Shown one piece after another: positions 1 to 8,100 of a stretch of DNA of 64,000 nt. This DNA comes from Pedobacter metabolipauper (GTDB lineage: Bacteria > Bacteroidota > Bacteroidia > Sphingobacteriales > Sphingobacteriaceae). A program made the position numbers and the translations under genes. The stretch covers positions 682,001 through 746,000 of the forward strand of contig NZ_SNYC01000004.1 of NCBI RefSeq assembly GCF_004362715.1, written 5' to 3'. Under the pieces are notes generated by a model. That model did not search any database. It was not told where the DNA came from and was given only the letters and a program-made list of their open reading frames with translations. Numbering within the stretch: position 1 is the first letter of the stretch; each line of letters opens with the position of its first letter.

Positions 1-81
1 TTAAAGAAAACAGAACAAAATATTGAAACCATTAAGCTTGAGCTGGTTATTGCGAAAAGTGATATGGTAGATAATCACTAA
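1..81 (+). CDS. C-terminal end of an unidentified protein
   Basis: The window opens inside a reading frame that runs 26 codons from base 1 to a TAA at 79-81 and ends in the residues KSDMVDNH. The visible part is charged and looks helical. The stop lies 11 bases before rsmE, so the gene is probably the upstream member of the same operon. Too little is present to name a family. Confidence 0.5.
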   Translation, partial: LKKTEQNIETIKLELVIAKSDMVDNH

Positions 82-92
82 TTCGCCGTGCA

Positions 93-797
93 ATGCATGT
101 TTTTTATACTCCGGACATCAATTCAAATGATTATGTCTTAAATGAAGAAGAAAGTAAGCATTGCATCCGGGTTTTAAGACTTGGTACCGGTGCCCGCGTT
201 CATCTGATTGATGGCAGAGGCGGACTCTATGAAGCCGAGATCGTTGCCGAGAACAAAAAAAATGTAGGCCTGAAAGTAATCAAAGCCACGCATGAATATC
301 AAAAAAGAAACCACTCGCTTCATATTGCTGTGGCGCCTACCAAGAACATCGACCGTTTGGAATGGTTTCTTGAAAAGGCAACGGAAATTGGAATAGAAGA
401 AATTACCCCGGTTATTTGTGACCGTTCTGAACGAAGGGTTGTTAAAGACGAGCGGTTAAATAAAGTGATCACGGCTGCAGTTAAACAATCTTTACAAGCC
501 TATCATCCGGTTATTAACCCGCAGATCAATCTGGCTGATTTTCTTAAACTCAGCAATAGCTCCAATAAAATGATCGCCCATTGTATCGATGATCAGCCAA
601 GACAATTCATTTCAGATCTAGCCAGTCCACATCAGACATATACCATATTAATTGGCCCTGAAGGTGACTTTACGCCGGAAGAGATTAAATTGGCTTTGCA
701 ATGTGGCTATAAACCCTTAACTTTAGGTAATACACGACTAAGGACCGAGACTGCTGCCCTTGCTGCTTGTTTTGAAGTGAATTACTTAAACAGATGA
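93..797 (+). CDS. rsmE: 16S rRNA m3U1498 methyltransferase RsmE
   Basis: This SPOUT-class enzyme methylates N3 of U1498 in 16S rRNA using SAM, late in 30S assembly, in the cytosol. The 234-residue length fits the family. The N-terminal part is the PUA-like RNA-binding domain, with HCIRVLRL near residue 23. The C-terminal part carries the SPOUT knot motifs, LIGPEGDFTPEE near residue 185 and LGNTRLRTETAA near residue 212, which form the SAM site. Its stop overlaps the start of the following DUF4159 gene by 4 bases (ATGA), which implies translational coupling. No promoter is evident, consistent with transcription from upstream of the window. Confidence 0.95.
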   Translation: MHVFYTPDINSNDYVLNEEESKHCIRVLRLGTGARVHLIDGRGGLYEAEIVAENKKNVGLKVIKATHEYQKRNHSLHIAVAPTKNIDRLEWFLEKATEIGIEEITPVICDRSERRVVKDERLNKVITAAVKQSLQAYHPVINPQINLADFLKLSNSSNKMIAHCIDDQPRQFISDLASPHQTYTILIGPEGDFTPEEIKLALQCGYKPLTLGNTRLRTETAALAACFEVNYLNR

Positions 798-1450
798 AAT
801 TAAGAATCTTTTTGTTCGCCGGGTTAATCCTGCTCCATTTTGGTTTTAAGGCACCTACCTATAAAATGGCGAAGCTTAAATATAATGGGGGTGGTGATTG
901 GTATGCAAACAGAACCGCACTCCCAAACCTGATCGAGTTTTGTAATAAAAATATCCGTACAAATTTTGCCGCTCAGGAAGCTACCGTTGAAGTTGGCAGT
1001 GCCGAACTGTTTAATTATCCTGTTGCTTACTTAACCGGCCACGGAAATGTTGTATTCAGCAGCGCGGAAGCAATCAACCTCCGTAAATATTTAATGGGTG
1101 GTGGTTTTCTCCACATTGATGATAATTATGGATTGGATAAGTTTATCCGTACAGAAATGAAAAAGGTATTTCCAGAACTTAGCTTTGTAGAATTACCAGC
1201 AAATCATACCCTGTATAACCAAAAATTTAAGTTTCCTAACGGTTTGCCCAAGATCCATGAACACGATGGAAAACGCCCGCAAGGTTTGGCACTGATGTGG
1301 GAGGGAAGAATGGTGTGCTATTATACCTTTGAATGCGATTTAGGAAATGGCTGGGAGGATTTAGGCACTTACCCTGAAGATACTCCTGAAAAGAGGTTAA
1401 ACGCGCTTAAAATGGGCGCAAATTTAATTCAGTATGCATTAACACAATAG
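794..1450 (+). CDS. DUF4159 domain protein, secreted
   Basis: A 218-residue protein of the DUF4159 family, a Bacteroidota-type domain related to the ThuA/glutamine-amidotransferase-like fold. The N-terminal 20 residues (MKLRIFLFAGLILLHFGFKA) look like a signal peptide, so the product is probably periplasmic. Family-typical stretches are YNGGGDWYANRTALPNL and the GGFLHIDDNYG segment, followed by ELPANHTLY and a terminal NGWEDLGTYPED. The function is not established. It overlaps rsmE by 4 bases and abuts the biotinyl-domain gene, so the three are likely cotranscribed, although no metabolic link is obvious. Confidence 0.8.
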   Translation: MKLRIFLFAGLILLHFGFKAPTYKMAKLKYNGGGDWYANRTALPNLIEFCNKNIRTNFAAQEATVEVGSAELFNYPVAYLTGHGNVVFSSAEAINLRKYLMGGGFLHIDDNYGLDKFIRTEMKKVFPELSFVELPANHTLYNQKFKFPNGLPKIHEHDGKRPQGLALMWEGRMVCYYTFECDLGNGWEDLGTYPEDTPEKRLNALKMGANLIQYALTQ

Positions 1451-1452
1451 TG

Positions 1453-1950
1453 ATGAAGGTCAAAGTAAATGAAACCTATGTTTTTGAACTGGATGTCGAT
1501 ACCAATGGAATCAAGGTAAATGATTCGGTCATTGCCCTTGACTCCCGTGATCTGCCTAATGGCCATACCCATGTGATTTATAATCATAAGTCTTATAATA
1601 TAGAATTGGTTTCAGAAAACAGGGATGAAAAGACCAGTGTGATTAAGGTAAATGGTAACGCCTATACCATCGTTATTGAAGATCAATACGATTTACTGCT
1701 AAAGCAGCTTGGATTGGACAACATAAAGAGTAATAAAATTAAAGAGATTAAAGCACCCATGCCCGGCCTGGTAATTGGTGTACTTGTTAGTGAAGGAGAT
1801 GAAGTAAATCAGGGAGATAATCTATTGGTGCTGGAAGCTATGAAAATGGAGAACATTATTAAGTCGCCAACGAGTGGGACCATTAAAAAGATCGGGATCA
1901 GTAAAGGAGATAAAGTAGAGAAGAACGAGTTGTTAATTCAGTTCGTATAA
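1453..1950 (+). CDS. Biotin/lipoyl attachment domain protein (biotin carboxyl carrier type)
   Basis: A 165-residue protein whose last 75 residues form a biotinyl domain. The sequence KAPMPGLVIGVLVSEGD leads into the attachment motif LEAMKMEN, with Lys131 as the expected biotinylated residue, then GDKVEKNELLIQF. The N-terminal 90 residues are not a carboxylase and probably dock to partner subunits. It is likely the carrier for a propionyl- or acetyl-CoA carboxylase whose catalytic subunits are encoded elsewhere. The frame could also start at a GTG at 1450 that shares a base with the DUF4159 stop; I prefer the ATG three bases on. A strong terminator follows at once. Confidence 0.85.
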   Translation: MKVKVNETYVFELDVDTNGIKVNDSVIALDSRDLPNGHTHVIYNHKSYNIELVSENRDEKTSVIKVNGNAYTIVIEDQYDLLLKQLGLDNIKSNKIKEIKAPMPGLVIGVLVSEGDEVNQGDNLLVLEAMKMENIIKSPTSGTIKKIGISKGDKVEKNELLIQFV

Positions 1951-1986
1951 CAGAGAAAATTCGATAATTAAGAAAATAGAATCAAC

Positions 1987-2017
1987 AAAAAAGGGAGCAT
2001 CAACTGCTCCCTTTTTT
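1987..2017. terminator. Bidirectional intrinsic terminator between the biotinyl gene and gldJ
   Basis: A perfect 13-bp stem (AAAAAAGGGAGCA with TGCTCCCTTTTTT) closes a five-base loop. The A and T tracts flank the GC core on both sides, so it can end transcripts from either strand. It lies between convergent genes. Confidence 0.9.
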
Positions 2018-2039
2018 ATTTTAAAACAATGTATCTTGA

Positions 2040-3671
2040 TTATCTGCGTGATGATCTTGCAGTTTGTTTAAACTGTGGTTTACCTGCTGATCTGATCTCT
2101 GGTGCACCAAGCATGGTCATGGCACATCTGAATCCTATATCTGCGGTAGCTTCATCCTGTGATAGGAACCTGCGTGTTGCCGGATTAAGCCAGATGGCCT
2201 GGTCATCCCATGATCCGCCTTTATATACTCTCGACTTATTCGTAACCAGGGTAATTTCGCCATAAAGATCATTTGCAGGGTCACGATATCCTCGTTGATC
2301 TGCATAGCTGTTCTGAGTAACAGAATCTGCAGGTTTAGCTGCAGCGGCCTGTTTTTCAGCCCAGGTTTGTTTCTTGGCTGCTACTGCAGCAATCAGCACT
2401 GGCCTGTTGTATTTATCTTTAGCAAGTTTTCCGGTAGCTGCATCTGCAATTTCCTTATCCTGGTAAAAGTTGCCGCGGTATGGATTAAATGCATCTGCTG
2501 CTTCGAATGTGTTGGCACGATAAACATCAGCAACCCATTCATTCACATTTCCTGCCATGTTGTACAAACCAAAGTCATTCGGTGTATATGATTTAACATC
2601 AACAGTTAAGCTTCCTTTATCATTTAAGGATCCGCCTACGCCCATATAATCTCCTTTAGTTCTTTTAAAGTTGGCAAGCATTAAGCCTCTTGTGCTCTTT
2701 TTAGCGGAGCTTAAACCCAGCCCGTTCCATGGATAGATCTTATTCTCAGAAATATTTTCATATTGAGTATTTCCAATTAAACCTAATGCAGCATATTCCC
2801 ATTCTGCTTCTGTTGGCAAACGGTAAGGTTGTTTCAGGATACCATCTTCAAGCCTTACATTTCTTGTAGCTCCCTTTTTACTGGCAGCAGCTGCTGTGGC
2901 AGATGGATTTAGGTCTGGCATCGCTCTTTTACCTTTATCATCAATCTGGCCATTTATATAAAGGTCAGTATTAAAAGGTCCTTCTGCCGTAGTACCGGCC
3001 GTTGACGCAGTACCAGTAGTACCTGCAGCTGCACCAGTACCAGCAGCTGCGCTACCCCTCCCGGATTTTCTGCCTTTACCACCACCATTAACTTCCTGGA
3101 AGCTTTTCATATACCCCTGATTACGAAGTAATGACTCGTTAACCCGGTCAGTTCTCCATGTGCAGTATCTTGCGGCTTGTTCCCAGGTAACACCCACAAC
3201 CGGATAGTCCTGATAGGCAGGGTGTCTGAGGTAATTGTCAACATAAGGTTCATTATAAGAAAGCGGTTTCCTCCAAACTAGTGTATCCGGAAGCTCATTA
3301 TAATAATATTCATAATCAGTTGGGAAGTTTGTTCTGATCCAGTTCAGGTACTCTAACCAGTTGGTGTTTGAAACCTCGGTTTCATCCATGTAAAATGAAG
3401 AAACGGTAGTTTCTCTTTTATGATTGTAATTGCTCAATTCCTGGCCTGGCGTATTAATCGCGCTGCCGCTCATAACAAAAACACCACCTTCAATTTCAAC
3501 CAGTCCTGGTCCAGGGCCGCGTTTAAATCTGTTATTTACCGTAAAGCCGCCAGTTTCCTTTTTATTATAAGCTAATCCTGTTTTATCTGATGTTCCGGAT
3601 TTAGGGGCACACGAGCTAAAGAATGCTATAATCACCAGGGACGAGAGTGAGTATAAGTATTTTTTTTCCAT
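2040..3671 (-). CDS. gldJ: Gliding motility / type IX secretion lipoprotein GldJ
   Basis: An SUMF1/formylglycine-generating-enzyme-fold lipoprotein of about 543 residues, matching GldJ in length and order of motifs. GldJ is needed for gliding and for stable assembly of the type IX secretion apparatus. A lipoprotein signal ends at AFFSSC, which places it on the outer membrane, periplasmic side. Family-typical stretches are GLVEIEGGVFVM, SFYMDETEVSNTNWLEYLNW, the PVVGVTWEQAARYCTWRTDRVNE core, RLPTEAEWEYAA and YKGGSWDD near the C-terminus. Between the two halves lies a low-complexity Gly/Ala/Thr linker near residues 205-240. An ATG at 3680 is also possible. It diverges from porV. Confidence 0.85.
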   Translation of the reverse strand: MEKKYLYSLSSLVIIAFFSSCAPKSGTSDKTGLAYNKKETGGFTVNNRFKRGPGPGLVEIEGGVFVMSGSAINTPGQELSNYNHKRETTVSSFYMDETEVSNTNWLEYLNWIRTNFPTDYEYYYNELPDTLVWRKPLSYNEPYVDNYLRHPAYQDYPVVGVTWEQAARYCTWRTDRVNESLLRNQGYMKSFQEVNGGGKGRKSGRGSAAAGTGAAAGTTGTASTAGTTAEGPFNTDLYINGQIDDKGKRAMPDLNPSATAAAASKKGATRNVRLEDGILKQPYRLPTEAEWEYAALGLIGNTQYENISENKIYPWNGLGLSSAKKSTRGLMLANFKRTKGDYMGVGGSLNDKGSLTVDVKSYTPNDFGLYNMAGNVNEWVADVYRANTFEAADAFNPYRGNFYQDKEIADAATGKLAKDKYNRPVLIAAVAAKKQTWAEKQAAAAKPADSVTQNSYADQRGYRDPANDLYGEITLVTNKSRVYKGGSWDDQAIWLNPATRRFLSQDEATADIGFRCAMTMLGAPEIRSAGKPQFKQTARSSRR

Positions 3672-3680
3672 CAGTATCAT

Positions 3681-3996
3681 AATTTTTATGAGATTCTATT
3701 ATTTGTATATGTTATATCTCAATGATTTTCATCAGATTATCTTAATCAAAGAACATATAACTTCATCGGTAAGTTTTATCTATTTCTATACGTGTTAAAA
3801 GTACATAAAAAAATAATTATCCTGCAAATAATCTTTTTAATAAATAGAATTAACCCCTGATAAACATAAATCACCTGGAGGAGTGTCAGTTTTTCAAGTT
3901 TAAATTAGCCTAAATGTAAACTTTTGCCTGGAATTACCTGAATACTTTGAATTTTATAAACACTATGTTAACTTGCAACGATAAGTAGTTAATTTT
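3681..3996. other. Divergent intergenic region between gldJ and porV
   Basis: About 320 bases, very AT-rich, with no open frame, hairpin with a T tract or RNA gene that I can recognise. It must hold both divergent promoters. A TACTTTG element near 3943 is a weak candidate for the -7 box of the porV transcript. Confidence 0.5.
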
Positions 3997-4005
3997 TTGA
4001 GGAAA

Positions 4006-5184
4006 ATGAGTTTGAGGAATTTAGTAAGATTGGTATTGTGTATTTTATGTTTACTACCGGTTTCTGCTGAATTATTCGCTCAGGTTGTGCCAGCAGGTAC
4101 TCAAACCAATGGCAGTGAATCCAATAACATCATTACTGCCGTCCCCTTTTTATTAATTGCCCCTGATGCGCGGGCAGGAAGTATGGGTGATGCAGGTGTT
4201 GCCGTGCAGCCGGATGCCAACGCCATGAGCATAAATCCGGCTAAGCTCGCTTTCTTAGATAAGCAATCTGGTTTTGCCCTGTCTTACAGCCCCTGGTTAA
4301 AAAGCCTGGTTCCGGATATTAACCTGGCTTACTTAAGCGGTTTTTACCGGCTGGATGAAGTGAGTACAATCGGAACTTCACTCCGCTTTTTTTCCCTGGG
4401 TGAGATACAATTTGTAGATGTCAATAAGAATGACATGGGTGTTTATAGTCCAAATGAGCTTGCACTTGATTTTACGTATGCCAGAAGATTCGGCGATTCT
4501 TTTTCATTGGGAACATCTATGCGTTATATTTATTCAAACCTTTCTTCCGGACAAGTCTCCATGGGGCAGCAGACGCGTCCCGGCTCTGCCGTGGCTGTAG
4601 ATATTTCTGCGTATTATAAAAAGAATACCATCTTTTTAGGTAAAGATGCTATACTATCTGCAGGAACAAACATCTCTAATATCGGAACAAAGATTAGCTA
4701 TACTGATGGGGGGATAAAGAACTTTCTTCCAACAAACCTCAAAATAGGTGGGGCATCAACCTTTCTCATCGATGATTATAATCAGTTTACTTTTGCGCTG
4801 GACTTTAATAAACTCCTGGTGCCAACACAGCCTGTTTATGACCAAAGCGGACAAATAATTGCAGGTAAGGATCCTGATCGCTCTGTACCAGCCGGGATAT
4901 TCGGATCGTTTACAGATGCTCCTGGCGGATTTAAGGAAGAACTTAAGGAAGTTAATATAGCCGCTGCAATTGAATACTGGTACAACCAGCAATTTGCATT
5001 CCGCGCAGGTTATTTTTATGAAAATCCCATTAAAGGCGACCGAAGATATTTTACCGTAGGCGCAGGGTTAAAGTACAATGTATTCAATATAGATTTTTCA
5101 TATTTGCTGGCAAATACGCAAAGCAGCCCGCTTGCAAATACCATCAGGTTTACCTTGCTGTTCAATATGGGCGATAATAAATAG
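4006..5184 (+). CDS. porV: Type IX secretion outer-membrane protein PorV (LptO)
   Basis: A 392-residue outer-membrane beta-barrel of the FadL-like PorV family. PorV accepts T9SS cargo from the Sov translocon and hands it to the PorU sortase at the cell surface. An N-terminal signal peptide (LVLCILCLLPVSAELFAQ) is followed by the diagnostic segment ITAVPFLLIAPDARAGSMGD and then ANAMSINPAKLAF. The C-terminus alternates polar and aromatic residues and ends in a strand (TIRFTLLFNMG). The frame also opens at a TTG at 3997; the ATG at 4006 gives a normal signal peptide. ispF follows 32 bases later. The porU sortase that often neighbours this gene is not seen here. Confidence 0.88.
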   Translation: MSLRNLVRLVLCILCLLPVSAELFAQVVPAGTQTNGSESNNIITAVPFLLIAPDARAGSMGDAGVAVQPDANAMSINPAKLAFLDKQSGFALSYSPWLKSLVPDINLAYLSGFYRLDEVSTIGTSLRFFSLGEIQFVDVNKNDMGVYSPNELALDFTYARRFGDSFSLGTSMRYIYSNLSSGQVSMGQQTRPGSAVAVDISAYYKKNTIFLGKDAILSAGTNISNIGTKISYTDGGIKNFLPTNLKIGGASTFLIDDYNQFTFALDFNKLLVPTQPVYDQSGQIIAGKDPDRSVPAGIFGSFTDAPGGFKEELKEVNIAAAIEYWYNQQFAFRAGYFYENPIKGDRRYFTVGAGLKYNVFNIDFSYLLANTQSSPLANTIRFTLLFNMGDNK

Positions 5185-5216
5185 GATGATAATATAATTT
5201 AGTAATATAAAAATAG

Positions 5217-5696
5217 ATGAAGATCAAGGTAGGTTTTGGGTTTGATGTACACCAGTTAAAAGACAATCATCCCTTTTTTATAGGTGGTGTAAATTTAGAA
5301 CATCATAAGGGTGCATTTGGCCATTCTGATGCAGACGTACTCTTGCATGCCATTTGTGATGCACTTTTAGGTGCTGCCAACTTAAGGGATATTGGCTTTC
5401 ATTTTAAAAATACAGATCCGCAGTGGAAAGGGATCAGCAGCATCATTCTCCTTCAGGAAACAGTAAAGCTAATACGTAACAAAGGGTGGGAAATTGGCAA
5501 CATCGATGCCATGCTTTGTTTAGAAGCACCAAAGATCAATCCACACATTCCTGCCATGCAGCAGAATATTTCTGAAGCAATTGGCATCCCGGTTGATGAT
5601 ATTTCAATAAAAGCGACCACCAATGAAATGATGGGCTTTATAGGTAGGGAAGAAGGTGTTGTGGCCTATGCCGTATGCCTGATCGAGAAAAACTAA
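5217..5696 (+). CDS. ispF: 2-C-methyl-D-erythritol 2,4-cyclodiphosphate synthase
   Basis: IspF converts CDP-methylerythritol 2-phosphate into the cyclodiphosphate in the MEP isoprenoid pathway. The 159-residue length is standard for this zinc-dependent trimer. The metal ligands sit in GFDVHQL (Asp, His) at residues 8-14 and in the FGHSDADVLLHAICDALLGA segment. The CDP-binding end IKATTNEMMGFIGREEG is close to the usual KATTTEKLGFIGREEG. It is 32 bases downstream of porV on the same strand and probably shares its transcript. Confidence 0.96.
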   Translation: MKIKVGFGFDVHQLKDNHPFFIGGVNLEHHKGAFGHSDADVLLHAICDALLGAANLRDIGFHFKNTDPQWKGISSIILLQETVKLIRNKGWEIGNIDAMLCLEAPKINPHIPAMQQNISEAIGIPVDDISIKATTNEMMGFIGREEGVVAYAVCLIEKN

Positions 5697-5698
5697 AA

Positions 5699-5730
5699 AA
5701 GCCGGGAAAGCAATTGCTTTTATCCGGCTT
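5699..5730 (-). terminator. Intrinsic terminator for the leftward pirin transcript
   Basis: The outer arms AAGCCGG and CCGGCTT enclose an inner palindrome, AAAGCAATTGCTTT. Read leftward, the hairpin is followed by a run of T residues at the end of ispF, so it should stop leftward transcription from the pirin gene. It is weaker in the ispF direction because no U tract follows. Confidence 0.75.
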
Positions 5731-5750
5731 ACTTAAAAATCAACATGGTA

Positions 5751-6626
5751 TTATTCTTCTAAATAACCGAATTTACCCTGGTTATAATCACTGAGTGCCT
5801 GTTGTATCTCTTCAGCAGTATTCATTAAAAAAGGCCCGTATTGTGCAATCGGCTCGTCGATCGGCTCACCGCTTAGCACCAATATTACACTGTTTTCTAA
5901 GGCTTCAATTTCAATTTCGGAACCGCTATTGGTAAAATGTACAAACTGATCTGTAGCGGCGGTCTCTTTTCCATTAATTTTTATTCCTCCTTCAATGATC
6001 AAAAATCCAGTATTGTAGCTGGAAGGGAAACTGAATGTTGCTTTTCCGCCTTTATTCAGCTTCGCATTAAATAAATGAAGTGCTGAAAATGTACTCGCAG
6101 AACCTGCTAATCCATGATACTCACCAGCAATGACCTCAATGATCCCGGCATTGTCCGGTAATTGGTATTTCGCCATCCTGGAATGCTGGATATCCTGGTA
6201 CTTTGGAGTACTCATTTTATATTTCGCCGGTAAGTTGATCCACAACTGAACCATCTGAAAAGCACCGCCCTTTTTACTAAATTCTTCTTCGTGATATTCT
6301 TTATGCAGAATTCCGCTGGCTGCAGTCATCCATTGCACATCTCCGGGATAAATAATTCCACTGTTTCCTGCACTGTCATGGTGTGCTACCGCCCCATGGT
6401 AGGCTATGGTAACGGTTTCAAACCCGCGGTGCGGATGTACGCCAACGCCACGAGGTTCATTCCTTGCAGAAAACTCAATTTTAGAGTTATAGTCAAGCAT
6501 AAAGAAAGGGCTCATTTTTATTCTATACCCGCTTGGGAAAAAATTATGTACCCTAAACCCGTCGCCAACCATATGAGGTGCCGGCGCGTTTAAAACGGCC
6601 GACACAGATTTATTATTCGCTTCCAT
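5751..6626 (-). CDS. Pirin family protein
   Basis: A 291-residue bicupin of the pirin family, an iron-binding cytosolic protein; some members have quercetinase activity or act as redox-sensing cofactors. The N-terminal cupin carries the metal ligands in VGVHPHRGFETVTI (two His), AVAHHDSAGN and SGILHKEYHEE (His and Glu). The second cupin is the C-terminal domain, with GFLIIEGGIKINGK and GPFLMNTAEEI. The substrate is unknown. It is first in leftward order after YceI, 37 bases away, and the two may be cotranscribed. Confidence 0.92.
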   Translation of the reverse strand: MEANNKSVSAVLNAPAPHMVGDGFRVHNFFPSGYRIKMSPFFMLDYNSKIEFSARNEPRGVGVHPHRGFETVTIAYHGAVAHHDSAGNSGIIYPGDVQWMTAASGILHKEYHEEEFSKKGGAFQMVQLWINLPAKYKMSTPKYQDIQHSRMAKYQLPDNAGIIEVIAGEYHGLAGSASTFSALHLFNAKLNKGGKATFSFPSSYNTGFLIIEGGIKINGKETAATDQFVHFTNSGSEIEIEALENSVILVLSGEPIDEPIAQYGPFLMNTAEEIQQALSDYNQGKFGYLEE

Positions 6627-6663
6627 TTTGTCTCCTATTTTGACTGGATGCTTGTGTATTTGC

Positions 6664-7194
6664 TTACGCTTGTTTTACGAATTGTAATTCACCAGCAATC
6701 TTTACATCCTCACTAACCATAACACCGCCTGTTTCTAATGCTGCATTCCAGGTTAAACCAAACTCAGCCCTGTTTATTTTACCGCTTAATGTAAAACCAG
6801 CTTTTGTATTTCCCCATGGATCTGTTGCAATACCGCCAAACTCTACATTTAATTTTACAGGTTTCGTGTTTCCTTTAACCGTTAGGCTTCCTTCTAATTT
6901 ATAATCATCACCGTCTTTGGTTAATGAAGTAGATTCAAAGCTGATCTTTGGAAAAGTTTCTGCATCAAAGAAATCACCGCTCTTTAAGTGGTTATCGCGG
7001 TCTGTGTTTCCGGTTTCAATAGAGTTGGTTTCCGCTTCAAAAGAAACTGATGCGTTTTCGAAATCATCTGATTCAGTGGTTAACGATGCATTGAAAATAC
7101 TTAAGCTACCAGTTACAGTAGTGATCATTAAGTGTTTTACTTTAAATTGTAACTCGCTGTGTGTTGGATCTAATGTCCATTTTGTAGTTGCCAT
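6664..7194 (-). CDS. YceI family lipid-binding protein, cytosolic form
   Basis: A 176-residue YceI/lipocalin-like barrel that typically binds polyprenoid or amphiphilic ligands. It begins with TKWTLDPTHSELQFKVKHLM, the standard first strand and helix, and shows NHLKSGDFFDAETFPKISFES, the best conserved part of the family. There is no signal peptide, so unlike E. coli YceI it should stay in the cytosol. It is followed by pirin on the same strand and preceded by the Crp-like regulator, and may respond to the same stress. Its function here is inferred only from the family. Confidence 0.92.
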   Translation of the reverse strand: MATTKWTLDPTHSELQFKVKHLMITTVTGSLSIFNASLTTESDDFENASVSFEAETNSIETGNTDRDNHLKSGDFFDAETFPKISFESTSLTKDGDDYKLEGSLTVKGNTKPVKLNVEFGGIATDPWGNTKAGFTLSGKINRAEFGLTWNAALETGGVMVSEDVKIAGELQFVKQA

Positions 7195-7282
7195 AATATT
7201 GTTTTTTTAAGTTGTTCTTTTATTGTAACACAAAAGTACAGCAACATTATAGAACTGGCATTGACCTATGGTAAGAAAAATG

Positions 7283-7873
7283 CTAAGGTTTAAAGTGCTT
7301 ATGGGCCAAATCTTTACGGACCCGGCTAAGTGATTCAGGTGTAATACCTAAGTAGGAAGCAATCATCCATTGAGGAACCCTTAATGTTAAATTAGGATAT
7401 AATAAAATGAAATTGAGATAGCGTTCTTCAGCTGTGGCACTCAGCAGCATGTTAATGCGCTTCTGCATAAACCGGATAGAGTTGTTCAGCATCGTGTTGT
7501 TGAGGTCGTTGATGCAGGGAACATGCTTAGCAGATTCATTAAAGAAGTCTTTGGGGACTAAAATCGCCTGCGTAGGCTCAATTGCATCCAGGAAGAAATC
7601 AGAGGCTTCGTTAAAAAAAAGACCGTTTCGCTCACTGATCCACCATTGCTCAGGTGCAAACTGGATAATGTGTGTTTTACCTTTGCTGTCTATAGAATAG
7701 CTGCGCAGCAGCCCGCTTAAAACAAAAAAGGTCTGTGCCGCAGTTTCCCCCTTCATCACGATCATCTCATTTTTGTCGAAATTTTTCACTCTCAACCGGC
7801 CGGAGATCAGGTTAAACTGTTCATCAGTTATAGAAACCTTCTTTTGTAAATAGTTCTTAAAGACTTCGAGCAT
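7283..7873 (-). CDS. Crp/Fnr family transcriptional regulator
   Basis: A 196-residue regulator with a cyclic-nucleotide-binding-type beta-roll (residues about 25-115, containing KGETAAQTFFVLSGLLRSY) and a C-terminal winged helix. The recognition region is RVPQWMIASYLGITPESLSRVRKDL, a form common in Bacteroidota Crp-like proteins. It lacks the Cys cluster of Fnr, so it is unlikely to sense oxygen by an Fe-S cluster. The YceI and pirin genes follow on the same strand about 90 bases away and are candidate targets. The ligand is unknown. Confidence 0.9.
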   Translation of the reverse strand: MLEVFKNYLQKKVSITDEQFNLISGRLRVKNFDKNEMIVMKGETAAQTFFVLSGLLRSYSIDSKGKTHIIQFAPEQWWISERNGLFFNEASDFFLDAIEPTQAILVPKDFFNESAKHVPCINDLNNTMLNNSIRFMQKRINMLLSATAEERYLNFILLYPNLTLRVPQWMIASYLGITPESLSRVRKDLAHKHFKP

Positions 7874-7891
7874 AGCGGTTATAGATAAAAT

Positions 7892-8053
7892 CTATTTTTT
7901 ATCAGGATTGATTGTTGAAAAGTCAACACCGCATTTACAATTAGAAGCACAGCCGCCGCTTTTAGGTGATGCAGCGCGATAGATCATGCGGCCGATATAG
8001 AACAGGGCTGCAATGAATAATAAAACAACTAAAAGGATTTGAATGTCCATCAT
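7892..8053 (-). CDS. Small single-pass membrane protein with Cys-rich tail (FeoB-associated type)
   Basis: I choose the ATG at 8053, which gives a 53-residue protein; the frame also extends to 8092. One membrane helix (IQILLVVLLFIAALFYIGRM) is followed by the tail SGGCASNCKCGVDF, with three Cys in a C-x3-C-x-C pattern. This resembles the FeoB-associated Cys-rich membrane proteins, which are proposed to help iron handling, but no feoA or feoB is present here. It sits between the ATP-grasp operon and the Crp-like gene on the same strand. Confidence 0.65.
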   Translation of the reverse strand: MMDIQILLVVLLFIAALFYIGRMIYRAASPKSGGCASNCKCGVDFSTINPDKK

Positions 8054-8100
8054 ACAAAAATAATTAAAGCCCGCAGCATGCAGGTCTTTCAAATGTCAAT

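Noticed and set aside
2295..2591. Rightward Cys-rich frame of 98 codons inside gldJ
   Set aside because: It is the complement of the gldJ C-terminal half and shows no domain; the Cys residues arise from GC-poor codons read backwards.
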